Assembly: GCA_934255545.1 (NCBI GenBank)
Contig: CAKQOE010000004.1
Coordinates: forward strand, 24,079 to 88,078
DNA from: an uncultured Clostridia bacterium
GTDB lineage: Bacteria; Bacillota; Clostridia; Peptostreptococcales; Anaerovoracaceae
Direction of reading: 5' to 3'
Length of the DNA stretch: 64,000 bases
The translations under genes were made by a program, and so were the position numbers. The notes under the pieces were generated by a model, which was given only the letters and a program-made list of their open reading frames with translations, was not told the DNA's origin and made no database searches. Shown here piece by piece: positions 24,567-33,847 of the stretch. How positions within the stretch are numbered: position 1 is the first letter of the stretch; the number at the start of each line of letters is the position of its first letter.

Positions 24567-26741
24567 GTGGTGTTTGACATTAAGGAAAATCTGAAAAGAC
24601 TGCCGGACAAGCCGGGCGTGTATATGCACAAGGACGCGTTGGGACATGTGATATATGTCGGCAAGGCAGTCTCACTGAAAAACCGCGTGCGCCAGTATTT
24701 TCAGTCGCAGACGAATATGGCGCCGAAAGTACGCTCGATGGTGGCGCATATAGAGGAGTTTGAGTATATAACGACCGATTCAGAGATGGAGGCGCTGATA
24801 CTCGAATGTAATCTCATAAAAAAATATATGCCTAAGTACAATGTACTTTTGCGTGACGACAAGACATACCCATATATAAAGGTAACCATGCGGGAGGAAT
24901 ATCCGCGCATAGTGAAGACGCGCCGCATAGTTGACGACGGCGCGAAGTATTTCGGGCCGTACAGCGACGTGGGCGCGGTAAATGAAATAATTGATATGCT
25001 CAATGAAATATACGTGCTGAAGCGCTGCTCATCAAAAACATTTCCGGTGGGGTTCAGACCGTGTTTAAATTATCATATAGGGCAGTGCCGCGGGATATGC
25101 GCAGGGCATGTTTCAAAGGCGGAGTACCGGGATGCGATAAGCGAGGTCGTGGAATTCCTTAAAGGGCATAATAAGAAGCTGCTCGACAGCCTTACAGAGA
25201 AAATGATGCAGGCGTCTGAGGCGCTGAATTTTGAAAAGGCGGCTGAGTATCGCGACAGGATAAACGCTGTAAAGGCGATAACAGAAAAGCAGAAGGTCGT
25301 GCTCGGCGCGGCAAACGACATGGATATGATACTTACGGCAAAGAGCAGTTCGGGTTATCATATCATACTGTTTTTTGTAAGAAACGGTAAATTAAGCGGG
25401 CGCGAAAGCTTCCATATGGATGACGCCGGTCTGACCGGCATGCGGGATGTTGACGCCGGGGGCGCAGGAGCGGCGGCCGATCAGGCGGCCGCGGAGCAGG
25501 ATGCAGGTGGTTATACGGACACGGATACGGGAGCTGCGGCGCGGAGCGCGGCAGCCGCTGTGGAACAGGAGCGCGGTGAGCTTATAGCGGAATTCATAAA
25601 GCAGTACTATACAAAAGACATGCTCATACCTAAAGAAATAGCCGTAGAATACGAGCCGTCCGACGGCTCGCTGCTGGAAGAATGGCTTACAGCTATGCGC
25701 GGCTCAAAAGTAAAGCTCTTCACGCCGCAGAAGGGTGATAAACACGCGCTTCTCGAAATGGCAAGGCGCGACGTAGTGGAGATGATGAAGGTCCTCGACG
25801 ACCGCGCAGCTGCAAAGTCGGAGCGTGAAAACGCAGTCGCCGCAGAGCTTGACAGGCTTTTCGGCGAAAAACGCAGACGCTTTAAAATGCTTGAAATGGT
25901 ACGCGCCGCGCGCTACACAGGGGAAACGCGCGCGCATGACGCAGCAAGAGCCGCAGAAGCGCCGGCAGTGTATAAGGCGCCGGCAGAAACTGATAATACA
26001 GGAAATATCAGCGGCCCGGCCGCTGCAGGTGCAGAAAGCATTAATAGTAATGACATTGACATCGATGGTGAAAAATGCTCATGGCGCATAGAGTCATATG
26101 ATATTTCAAATATTTCAGGAGTAGACTCTGTAGGCGGCATGGTAGTTTTTGAAAACGGCAGACCGCAGCGAAAGTCGTACAGAAAGTTCAAGATAAAGAC
26201 TGTTGACGGCCCGGACGACTACAGCAGCATGCAGGAGGTCATATACAGGAGATTCCGCAGAGCGCAGAAGGGCGACCCGGGATTTTCGCGCATGCCGGAT
26301 ATAATATTCGTTGACGGCGGCCTCGGACACGTACACGCCGTGCAGGAAGTACTCGACGCCATGGACCTGCATATAATAGTCGCAGGTATGGTAAAGGACG
26401 ACCGCCACAGGACGCGCGGTCTTTTCGTAGATGAAAAAGAAGTCGATCTTAAGGAGCGCCCGGCGCTCTTCCGTTATGTGACTACTATTCAGGACGAGGT
26501 ACACAGATTTTCCATAGATTACCATCACGGTCTGCGCAACAAGTCTATGCAGAAGTCGATACTCGATGATGCGCCCGGAATAGGTGAAAGGCGCAAAAAG
26601 GCGCTGCTCTCAAGATTCGGCAGCATAGAAAACATGCGAAAAGCCGACGTGTCGGAGCTCGCCGAGACAGAGGGCATGACGATGCGCGCCGCTGAAAGCC
26701 TCAAGCTGTATCTAGCAGAAAAGGAAAAAGAGATCAAGTAG
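24567..26741 (+). CDS. uvrC: Excinuclease ABC subunit C with two low-complexity insertions
   Basis: UvrC makes both incisions around DNA lesions in nucleotide excision repair with UvrA and UvrB. The N-terminal GIY-YIG nuclease (KPGVYMHKD, then IYVGKAVSLKNRV), the UVR domain near residue 210, the RNase H-like nuclease and the C-terminal helix-hairpin-helix pair are all present. At 724 residues it is about 100 longer than usual. The surplus lies in two Ala/Gly/Asp-rich stretches (residues about 286-336 and 448-498) between domains. A start at either of two adjacent GTG codons is served by AAAGGAGG. Confidence 0.95.
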   Translation: MVFDIKENLKRLPDKPGVYMHKDALGHVIYVGKAVSLKNRVRQYFQSQTNMAPKVRSMVAHIEEFEYITTDSEMEALILECNLIKKYMPKYNVLLRDDKTYPYIKVTMREEYPRIVKTRRIVDDGAKYFGPYSDVGAVNEIIDMLNEIYVLKRCSSKTFPVGFRPCLNYHIGQCRGICAGHVSKAEYRDAISEVVEFLKGHNKKLLDSLTEKMMQASEALNFEKAAEYRDRINAVKAITEKQKVVLGAANDMDMILTAKSSSGYHIILFFVRNGKLSGRESFHMDDAGLTGMRDVDAGGAGAAADQAAAEQDAGGYTDTDTGAAARSAAAAVEQERGELIAEFIKQYYTKDMLIPKEIAVEYEPSDGSLLEEWLTAMRGSKVKLFTPQKGDKHALLEMARRDVVEMMKVLDDRAAAKSERENAVAAELDRLFGEKRRRFKMLEMVRAARYTGETRAHDAARAAEAPAVYKAPAETDNTGNISGPAAAGAESINSNDIDIDGEKCSWRIESYDISNISGVDSVGGMVVFENGRPQRKSYRKFKIKTVDGPDDYSSMQEVIYRRFRRAQKGDPGFSRMPDIIFVDGGLGHVHAVQEVLDAMDLHIIVAGMVKDDRHRTRGLFVDEKEVDLKERPALFRYVTTIQDEVHRFSIDYHHGLRNKSMQKSILDDAPGIGERRKKALLSRFGSIENMRKADVSELAETEGMTMRAAESLKLYLAEKEKEIK

Positions 26742-26873
26742 CGCAGCCAACAGACCGCAGTCAGGATCCGGGATCGGTAACGGGTGCGGCGGATAGAGCT
26801 AAAGATAAAATCAGGATAAAGATAAAAGAAAGTTGATATCAGGGAAGATGACCGTACAGAAAGGGGAACTGTC

Positions 26874-27569
26874 ATGGCACAAACTACAGCAGGAAATTCA
26901 CATCCGGATAAGCAAATGACTGATGCAAGGGAAAAGAGAAAAAAGGTAAAATTTAACAAAGATAAAAAATACCGCCGCAGGCGCCAGCTGCTCGTTATCA
27001 TAGTGCTGATTATCGTTATAGCGCTCGTGCACGGCATAGGCCAGCGAGTGATCCCTGAGCACCGTGTCTCGCGTCTCGGCGGCCTGGCTGCCCCGTCGTG
27101 GGTACAGCAGGAGTTCATAAGAGAAGACGGGCATTCACGTTCAGGAAAAGAGCTGACAGCGGTAAACGATATAGTCATACACTACGTTGGAAATCCGGGC
27201 ACAACGGCGCAGGCAAACCGCGACTTTTTCGACAGTGATGCCTCAAACGTCAGCTCGCATTACGTAATCGGCCTTGATGGCGAGATCATCCAGTGTCTGC
27301 CGCTTGATGAGCGCTCGGCGGCGAGCAACAACAGAAATCCGGATACTATATCCATAGAAGTCTGCCACCCGGACTCGACCGGAAAATTCAACGACGCTAC
27401 ATACCGGTCGCTCGTAAAGCTGACAGCATGGCTGTGCGATGAAGCCGGCCTGAGCAGTGACCACGTCATCCGCCACTATGACGTGACAGGTAAGATCTGC
27501 CCGAAATACTTCGTAGATCACGAGGAAGCGTGGGAGCAGTTCAAGTCTGACGTAGGCGCAGCGATGTAG
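26874..27569 (+). CDS. Membrane-anchored N-acetylmuramoyl-L-alanine amidase (Amidase_2)
   Basis: A cell-wall hydrolase that cuts the bond between muramic acid and L-Ala. A strongly basic N-terminus leads into one transmembrane helix (residues about 38-56), then an extracellular T7-lysozyme-like amidase domain. Zinc ligands are likely the His in IVIHYVG near residue 101, the His in RHYDVTGK and the Cys in KICPKYF; SSHYVIGLDG and IEVCH are further family motifs. Total length 231. AAAGGGGA lies before the ATG. It could process spore or vegetative wall; nothing nearby decides this. Confidence 0.92.
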   Translation: MAQTTAGNSHPDKQMTDAREKRKKVKFNKDKKYRRRRQLLVIIVLIIVIALVHGIGQRVIPEHRVSRLGGLAAPSWVQQEFIREDGHSRSGKELTAVNDIVIHYVGNPGTTAQANRDFFDSDASNVSSHYVIGLDGEIIQCLPLDERSAASNNRNPDTISIEVCHPDSTGKFNDATYRSLVKLTAWLCDEAGLSSDHVIRHYDVTGKICPKYFVDHEEAWEQFKSDVGAAM

Positions 27570-27576
27570 AACAAAA

Positions 27577-27622
27577 AAAAGCTTCTATCACAGACCGGTA
27601 GAGTCATATGATAGAAGCTTTT
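27577..27622. terminator. Bidirectional terminator between amidase and DUF1292 genes
   Basis: A perfect 14-bp stem AAAAGCTTCTATCA / TGATAGAAGCTTTT is flanked by A and T runs on both sides, serving the two convergent genes. Confidence 0.9.
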
Positions 27623-27676
27623 ATTATTTTTTGTTAAATTTTCAAACGATCCTGATCTGTCAGAGGTCGAGTTTGA

Positions 27677-27967
27677 CTAGTCTTCAAGAGACAGCTTTTC
27701 AAATTCAGCTGCTACGCGCTCAAACTCTGCATCGTCTTCGATGTCGATGATCTCAAAGTTTTCTTCGTCATTTTCGTCTTCCTTGTAGCCGTAGATGTAA
27801 ACGTCATCTGTACCGTCATCAGGAAGAAGAGCGATGTATTCCTGACCGTCGCAGTCAAATACGCCGAGGATCTCGCACTCGATGTCTTCAGAATCTTCAA
27901 ACTGCAGAGTGATGAATTCAGCGTCGTCATCTTCAGGCGCGTTGTTTACGTTCTTGTTGTCTGCCAT
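27677..27967 (-). CDS. DUF1292 family acidic protein (YrzB-like)
   Basis: A 96-residue, very acidic protein of the Firmicutes DUF1292 family, with the core FDCDGQEYIALLPDD and YGYKEDE segments. Function is not established in any organism I know. AAAGGAG is eight bases before the ATG. It is monocistronic with its own near-consensus promoter and a shared terminator. Confidence 0.9.
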   Translation of the reverse strand: MADNKNVNNAPEDDDAEFITLQFEDSEDIECEILGVFDCDGQEYIALLPDDGTDDVYIYGYKEDENDEENFEIIDIEDDAEFERVAAEFEKLSLED

Positions 27968-28144
27968 TTTATTTTCTCCTTTTATTCATATCATTTTAAT
28001 GTATGTCTGATAACAAATTTACTAACGGCGCGGTGATGATCTGCGCGCCCTCCCGGCGGACGGGCCGCCGCTGTGCCGGCGTGATGGGTCAATTAAGTTA
28101 TTCGTACAGCGGACTGAAAAATACCGCCGAAGCCGACTTTCCTT

Positions 28145-28173
28145 ATTATATATATTAATACAAGGCGTGGCAA
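28145..28173 (-). promoter_or_regulatory. Promoter of the DUF1292 gene
   Basis: On the minus strand TTGCCA, 17 bases and TATAAT. The leader would be about 170 bases and contains GC-rich potential stems (28035-28060). Confidence 0.65.
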
Positions 28174-28263
28174 CACAAAAAAACGTTTTTGATGTAATTT
28201 GCCTGCGGCGCCTGCAGCTGCGGCCGTCACCGGCCGGACATCACCTTGTAATATAAACTTATC

Positions 28264-28293
28264 TTTACCCGCTTACGATACAGCATGTATACT
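28264..28293 (+). promoter_or_regulatory. Possible promoter of the SLH protein gene
   Basis: TTTACC, 18 bases and TATACT lie 50 bases before the coding start. The rest of this roughly 375-base divergent gap shows nothing further. Confidence 0.4.
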
Positions 28294-28342
28294 TTATCAT
28301 ATATGGTATATCATCTGTTCAAAAGGAGATAAGGAGAAAAAG

Positions 28343-30016
28343 ATGAAAAGAAAAGCAATGACAGCGGCACTGACAGCCATGTTACTGGCGGCAATGTCGA
28401 TCGTACCTTCATTTGCGGCAGAAACAGCGACACCTGTTGCCGGATCGCAGGACGGCGCAGCCGTAACAACGCCTATAGGCTGGGAAGCGAACGCTATAGA
28501 CGGCTACGACGAGTCAAAGAAAGAGCACCATCCTGCATACATCACAGGATACACTGACGGAACGATAAAGCCGTGGAAGAACCTTAAAAGAGCCGAGGCG
28601 GTCCAGATGCTGCACAACATAAACAGCGCAAATCCTGCGCCGACGGAAAAGTTCTATGAAAGCCCGCAGATAACGCGCGGAGAATTCGCAAAGCTCGTGC
28701 TCGCGGCTAAGGACGTAAAGGCAAAGGAGCTGAGCGACGTGCTAACGGGCTATCCTGACGGAACGCTCAAGCTCGAAAACACTCTTACGCGCTGTGAGGC
28801 AGTAACGATGATAAACAGAGCATACGGCCGCACGGCGGATAAATTTTCAATAGGGGCAAGCATGAACCTGCGCATAATGCCTGACGTTCCGACGTCTTAC
28901 TGGGCGTATTACGACCTTATGGAGGCTATAACAGACCACAACATGTATGACAGAGATACTGATGCGGACGGTAATTCTGAAGAACTCTGGTCAGACTGGA
29001 AGCCGGGCAAGGTAGACCTGCCGCAGGGCTGGAGAAACATAAACGGCAAGCTTTATTATGTAAACGACCAGGGAACATTCTCATACAACACGACAGTGGA
29101 CGGCATAAAGCTCAATGCAGAGGGAACGTACACTACGATGAACGGCGAGCTCGACGCTCTGCTCAGAGATGAGATAGTCAAGATAATAAACAATAACATG
29201 ACGCAGGATCAGAAGCTCCGAGCTATATACGATTACATGATAAAGAATTACGGCTACCGCGGCGCAGGTACAGTCGAAGCAGGCGCAGTGGGCTGGGAGT
29301 CTGAGTTTGCTTTTAACATGCTCAAGTCCGGAAAGGGAAACTGCTATTCATGGGCAGCTACGTTCGCGTACCTTGCGCGCCAGAGCGGATGGGCCGCAGA
29401 CGCAGTATCAGGAACTGCTGTATCGCCTAAGGGCTCTTCACGCGAGCATGCCTGGGTAGAGATAACTATAGACGGTATACCGTACACGTTCGACCCTGAG
29501 ATCGAAGGCGTTTACGCGAAGACGGTCGGAGAAACTTATGACCTGTTCAAAAAAGCGTATGGTCAGGCTGTCTGGAAGTATAATAAGGTAGAAATAGAAG
29601 AACCTGACAACAGTGACGATGTGAATACACCTGTTGACGCATCGCTTGTAAAGATACTCGATAAGGTCTATGCAGGCATAAATGTCGGATTTGATGTCAG
29701 TGACGCTGCAGTGACGAGATCAAACGAATCATATTATACAGGCGTCACCGGTCTGAAATACAAGGCGGGAGTGGCGCGCGAATCGAATATAAACGCTATC
29801 GCGCACTCTACAGTTCTTCTTCAGATGGAAGACGGCGCTGACATGGACGCGGCGGTAAAAGCCATAAAAGAAAACGTAGACGGCTATAAATGGATCTGCG
29901 TAGGCGTATCAGATGAAAATATCCTCGTAGACCACGTAGGAAACTACGTACTCTTAACTATGGACGACGATTACGCAAACAGGATAATGGACAACTTCAA
30001 AAAGCTGTCGCTGTAG
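28343..30016 (+). CDS. Secreted SLH-domain protein with transglutaminase-like and DUF4358-like domains
   Basis: The 557-residue protein starts at an ATG with AAGGAG and a signal peptide ending PSFAAE; the open frame upstream is not coding. Next come two to three SLH-like repeats (ITGYTDGTIKPW, LTGYPDGTLKLENTLTR) that would bind secondary wall polymer. A transglutaminase/protease-like domain follows with Cys (GKGNCYSW, near 332), His (EHAWVEI, near 368) and Asp (TFDPEI, near 383). The C-terminal 130 residues resemble DUF4358. It probably acts at the cell surface as a cysteine-type hydrolase or crosslinker; the substrate is unknown. Confidence 0.85.
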   Translation: MKRKAMTAALTAMLLAAMSIVPSFAAETATPVAGSQDGAAVTTPIGWEANAIDGYDESKKEHHPAYITGYTDGTIKPWKNLKRAEAVQMLHNINSANPAPTEKFYESPQITRGEFAKLVLAAKDVKAKELSDVLTGYPDGTLKLENTLTRCEAVTMINRAYGRTADKFSIGASMNLRIMPDVPTSYWAYYDLMEAITDHNMYDRDTDADGNSEELWSDWKPGKVDLPQGWRNINGKLYYVNDQGTFSYNTTVDGIKLNAEGTYTTMNGELDALLRDEIVKIINNNMTQDQKLRAIYDYMIKNYGYRGAGTVEAGAVGWESEFAFNMLKSGKGNCYSWAATFAYLARQSGWAADAVSGTAVSPKGSSREHAWVEITIDGIPYTFDPEIEGVYAKTVGETYDLFKKAYGQAVWKYNKVEIEEPDNSDDVNTPVDASLVKILDKVYAGINVGFDVSDAAVTRSNESYYTGVTGLKYKAGVARESNINAIAHSTVLLQMEDGADMDAAVKAIKENVDGYKWICVGVSDENILVDHVGNYVLLTMDDDYANRIMDNFKKLSL

Positions 30017-30114
30017 CGCAGAGTGCATAACATCGGATAATTAATAAAACTTTAAAAAATAGTACTGGAAAACGGGCTGCCGCATGGTATACTATACTGT
30101 TTAAACACGATAGT

Positions 30115-30141
30115 AGGACTGTGACGGCAGTCCTGTTTTTT
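30115..30141 (+). terminator. Terminator between SLH protein and pepD
   Basis: A perfect 7-bp stem AGGACTG / CAGTCCT followed by GT6, only 20 bases before the pepD start. TATACT boxes lie just upstream, so it could alternatively act as an attenuator for pepD. Confidence 0.75.
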
Positions 30142-30160
30142 GTAAAATGAGGTCACGGAT

Positions 30161-31714
30161 ATGAAAACAGAAGAGAAAAGGCTTGAAGAAGCAAAAGAAG
30201 GCGTGCTTGAATATTTCAGAAAAATAGCTGCGGTACCGCATGACTCCGGTCATGAGGGCGCGTTGGCGCGCGAGATGCGTGAATGGCTTAAAAATGTAAA
30301 TGGCGTATCGACGATAGACGATGCGGGAAACCTTATATGCGATATCCCCGCGACGCCGGGATGCGAAAACGCGCCGCTGCTCATGCTGCAGGGACACATA
30401 GACATGGTGTGCGCGACGCGCGATGGCTCAGGCTGGGATCCGCTGCGCGACCATGTAACGCTGCGCATACATCCTGACAGGGAAACAGGACGCACTGTAC
30501 TGAGTTCCGACGGTAATTCTTCGCTCGGCGCCGACTGCGGTCTGGGGGATGCCGGAATATTCTGGGCGCTGAGCCGCGCTGCGAAGCGCGGACCGATAAG
30601 GGTGCTCATGACTGTACAGGAAGAAGTCGGACTTGTCGGAGTAAACAGGCTGGATTCATCGGCGTTAGACGATGTAAAACTGCTTATAAACGTAGACGGC
30701 TTCGCGGGAGGCATTATCATAGCAGGCAGCGCCGGCGGAAGACGTGAGGACTACAGCCGCCCTATACACGCCGTAAGAGAAACTGAAGAGGATGCGGCGA
30801 CGCATAAGAGATGCGTCTTGAAGCTTTCAGGTTTCAGAGGCGGTCATTCGGGGTATGATATAGACCGAGGACGCGCAAACCCTATACGCCTTATCGGTGT
30901 ATTGCTCCGCGACCTTGATGATAACGGAGCAGATTTTGACATCGCGTCATTCAACGGCGGGCTGAAGCACAACGTCATTCCTTCGTGGTGCGAGGCCGAT
31001 ATCGTAATTGCGGATAAAGACCTGCCGTTTCTTAAAGAGCGCGCTCAGGCGCTCGTGAGCCTTATAAAAGAAAAATATTCAGTTACAGACAGTGAGGGCG
31101 GATTTTCCATGTATATATACGAGAGAGACGAGGAGGGCGGCAGTCTGCCTGACTTAGTGCTTTCGCGCGGTGACCGCGACGCAGTTATAAAATTCATTAC
31201 TTCATTACATACAGGCGTTTACCGCTATATGAAGGAACTGCCGGATCACGTTGACACATCATGCAACCTCGGAAAGATAATATGCGACGCGTCAGACGCG
31301 TCAAGAGGCATGCACGCGCTTTTATTTGAACGCAGCAGCAGGAAGGAGTGGCATGACGAGCTCCTTAAGCTCCATGCCGAGGCTGCAAAATCAACGGGCT
31401 TTAAGCTGTCGGACCTGGAAGAGTACCTTCCGTGGATATTTGACCACGAAAATCCGCTGATGACAGCAGCAGCGGAGGAATATGAACGCATTACCGGGGA
31501 GAAAGCAGAAAAGAGCGCCGTCCATGTAGGTCTCGAGCCGTCCGTGCTGGGTGCCAAGCATCCGGGCATGGAGATGATAAACATGGGCGCAGACGTAGCC
31601 GACCCGCATACGGTACACGAGCGCGTATATCTCGACTCGGTAGGCCCGTTCGCACTCACGCTCAAAGCACTCATAGAACGCGCAGCTGATGCGGAGATAG
31701 ACGTGGAAGTATAG
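30161..31714 (+). CDS. pepD: Aminoacyl-histidine dipeptidase (PepD, M20 family)
   Basis: A dinuclear-zinc cytosolic dipeptidase of the beta-Ala-His/Xaa-His type. Metal-site motifs occur in order: QGHIDMV near residue 77, LGADCGLG, the catalytic VQEEVGLVG, NVDGFAGG, and the late His in VADPHTVHERV. The 517-residue length is slightly longer than the usual 480-490. GAGGT precedes the ATG. It is a single gene followed directly by a large palindromic repeat element. Confidence 0.92.
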   Translation: MKTEEKRLEEAKEGVLEYFRKIAAVPHDSGHEGALAREMREWLKNVNGVSTIDDAGNLICDIPATPGCENAPLLMLQGHIDMVCATRDGSGWDPLRDHVTLRIHPDRETGRTVLSSDGNSSLGADCGLGDAGIFWALSRAAKRGPIRVLMTVQEEVGLVGVNRLDSSALDDVKLLINVDGFAGGIIIAGSAGGRREDYSRPIHAVRETEEDAATHKRCVLKLSGFRGGHSGYDIDRGRANPIRLIGVLLRDLDDNGADFDIASFNGGLKHNVIPSWCEADIVIADKDLPFLKERAQALVSLIKEKYSVTDSEGGFSMYIYERDEEGGSLPDLVLSRGDRDAVIKFITSLHTGVYRYMKELPDHVDTSCNLGKIICDASDASRGMHALLFERSSRKEWHDELLKLHAEAAKSTGFKLSDLEEYLPWIFDHENPLMTAAAEEYERITGEKAEKSAVHVGLEPSVLGAKHPGMEMINMGADVADPHTVHERVYLDSVGPFALTLKALIERAADAEIDVEV

Positions 31715-31726
31715 GGCAGATAAAAA

Positions 31727-32046
31727 AGTATACTTTATTGTAACTTTTATTATTGTGAAATTGCTGATGCCGGTGGCTGATATACGGATAAGCGGAGCTC
31801 GGAGCAGAATGGATATGCTTCCAGATTATTTTGAAGCAGCCGCAACGTCAAAAATATGTCTGAGCGGAACGCGCGGAAGCGCATAAAATGGTTGAATTTT
31901 CACCGAAAATTCATTCCCTGCCGCGAGTTATTTTTGACAAAAACTGCTTCAAAATGATCTGTTAGAAGCATCCCATTCTGCGACGCGGAGCGTTCCGTAT
32001 ATCAGTCGCCGGCATCGGCGTCCCCGTATTTACAATAATGTATACT
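31727..32046. repeat. 320-bp imperfect palindromic element (MITE-like, copy 1)
   Basis: Ends AGTATACTTTATTGTAA and TTACAATAATGTATACT are near-perfect inverted repeats, and complementarity continues inward: GATGCCGG, CTGATATACGGA, CAGAATGG, ATGCTTC, TTTTGAAGCAG and GTCAAAAATA all recur inverted on the right half. The centre is a 9-bp stem TGAATTTTC / GAAAATTCA. Many mismatches remain, so the arms have diverged. At least 65 bp of the left end recur almost unchanged at 63933-64000. It encodes no protein. This fits a non-autonomous transposable element or a repeated long-hairpin RNA. Confidence 0.8.
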
Positions 32047-32101
32047 ATTTAATGAAATCAAAGGAAAAGAGAAAATTTTTTAAAAGGAGGAATACAGATA
32101 T

Positions 32102-33847
32102 ATGGGTAAGATCTTCAGATATCTGGGAGAGCACAAGGGCGCGGTCGCGCTCATAATCCTCTTCCTTGCCGTGCAGGGCGCATGTGAGATAACGCTGCCT
32201 CAGTACACGGCGGATATCGTCGATATCGGCATCCAGAACAGCGATATGGCTTTTTTGAAGTCAGCAGGATTTAAGATGGCCGGAATATCGGTGATAATGA
32301 TGATTGCAGCGTGCTGCTCGTCATTTGTAGCTTCAAGGACAGGTGCAGCCATAGGGCGCGACCTTAGAAGCAGAGTATTTAAAAAAGTAGTTTCTTTTTC
32401 AGGTGCAGAGATAGACAGGTTCTCTACCGCATCACTCATCACGAGATGCACGAACGACGTCCAGCAGATAACAATGGTCAGCATAATGCTCCTGAGGATG
32501 GTGCTTTACGCGCCGATCATCGGCGCCATAGGCATAGCAAAAGTCATAACGAGCCAGACAGGAATGGCGTGGATCATAGCGCTCGCCGTAGGCGCCATAG
32601 TAGCGCTCGTATTTACGCTCATGGGACTGGCGCTGCCTAAGTTCAAGATCATGCAGAAGCTCGTAGACAAGCTCAATCTGATCTCGCGAGAGATCCTGAC
32701 AGGAATATCAGTCATCAGAGCATTTAATCGTCAGGAAGAAGAAGAAAAGCGCTTCGAAGCGGCAAACCGCGATCTTATGAGGACGCAGCTCTTCGCAAAC
32801 AGAGTCATGACATTTATGATGCCTGCGATGATGATGATAATGAACTGCATATCAGTCCTCGTAGTATGGTCGGGCGCAAAGGGCGTAGACGCCGGAAATA
32901 TGGAGGTCGGCGACATGATCGCCTTCATAACGTACGCTATGCTTATAGTAATGGCCTTCATGATGATAACGATGATATCCATAATGCTGCCGAGAGCAGG
33001 CGTAGCCGCTGCCCGCATAGACGAAGTCCTTAATACAGAAGAATCCATAAAGGACCCTGCGTCACCGCAGCACGATGACGATAAAAAATTCGAGGGCGAG
33101 ATACGCTTCGAAAACGTTTCATTCACTTATCCGGGTGCAGAAGAACCTGTACTGTCAGACATAACATTCACAGCAGAGGCGCATAAAACTACAGCCTTCA
33201 TAGGAAGCACAGGCTCAGGAAAATCAACAGTCGTCAACCTGATACCGCGTTTTTACGACGTTACAGGCGGCCGCATACTCCTTGACGGCATAGATATCCG
33301 AGATATCACTCAGAAAAAGCTCCGCTCAGCCATAGGCTTTGTTCCGCAGAAGGGAATACTCTTCTCCGGTACAATAGAATCCAATTTAAAGTATGCAGAT
33401 AAAAATATTTCAGATGAAACGATGAAGATGGCCGCAAGAACAGCACAGGCAGCAGAATTCATAGAAGCAAAGCCTTACGCATATGAAGCACCTGTAGCCC
33501 AGAACGGCTCAAACGTTTCAGGCGGCCAGCGCCAGCGACTCGCCATAGCGAGAGCCATAGCAAAGCAGCCGCAGATATACCTGTTTGACGACAGCTTTTC
33601 AGCGCTCGACTTTAAGACAGACGCTGCTCTGCGACGCGCGCTCGCGGAAAACACCGCAAACGCTACAAATATAATAGTAGCGCAGCGCGTCAGCACCATA
33701 ATGCACGCAGACAGGATAATCGTCCTTGACGAAGGACGCATAGTCGGCATCGGCACGCACGATGAATTAATGAAGAACTGCAGCGAATACAGAGAGATAG
33801 CTGAGTCGCAGCTTTCAAAAGCTGAGCTTGAAGGAGGTGTCGCATAA
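32102..33847 (+). CDS. ABC exporter half-transporter, degenerate catalytic site
   Basis: A 581-residue type IV exporter subunit: six transmembrane helices, then the ATPase with Walker A GSTGSGKST, signature NVSGGQRQRL, and Walker B LFDDSFSALD. The residue after Walker B is Asp in place of the catalytic Glu, and the switch-loop His is Gln (IVAQRVSTI), so this subunit contributes the degenerate site. AAAGGAGG lies upstream. Its stop overlaps the start of its partner (TAATG). Such heterodimers (TM287/288, LmrCD type) export drugs or lipids; the cargo here is unknown. Confidence 0.93.
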   Translation: MGKIFRYLGEHKGAVALIILFLAVQGACEITLPQYTADIVDIGIQNSDMAFLKSAGFKMAGISVIMMIAACCSSFVASRTGAAIGRDLRSRVFKKVVSFSGAEIDRFSTASLITRCTNDVQQITMVSIMLLRMVLYAPIIGAIGIAKVITSQTGMAWIIALAVGAIVALVFTLMGLALPKFKIMQKLVDKLNLISREILTGISVIRAFNRQEEEEKRFEAANRDLMRTQLFANRVMTFMMPAMMMIMNCISVLVVWSGAKGVDAGNMEVGDMIAFITYAMLIVMAFMMITMISIMLPRAGVAAARIDEVLNTEESIKDPASPQHDDDKKFEGEIRFENVSFTYPGAEEPVLSDITFTAEAHKTTAFIGSTGSGKSTVVNLIPRFYDVTGGRILLDGIDIRDITQKKLRSAIGFVPQKGILFSGTIESNLKYADKNISDETMKMAARTAQAAEFIEAKPYAYEAPVAQNGSNVSGGQRQRLAIARAIAKQPQIYLFDDSFSALDFKTDAALRRALAENTANATNIIVAQRVSTIMHADRIIVLDEGRIVGIGTHDELMKNCSEYREIAESQLSKAELEGGVA

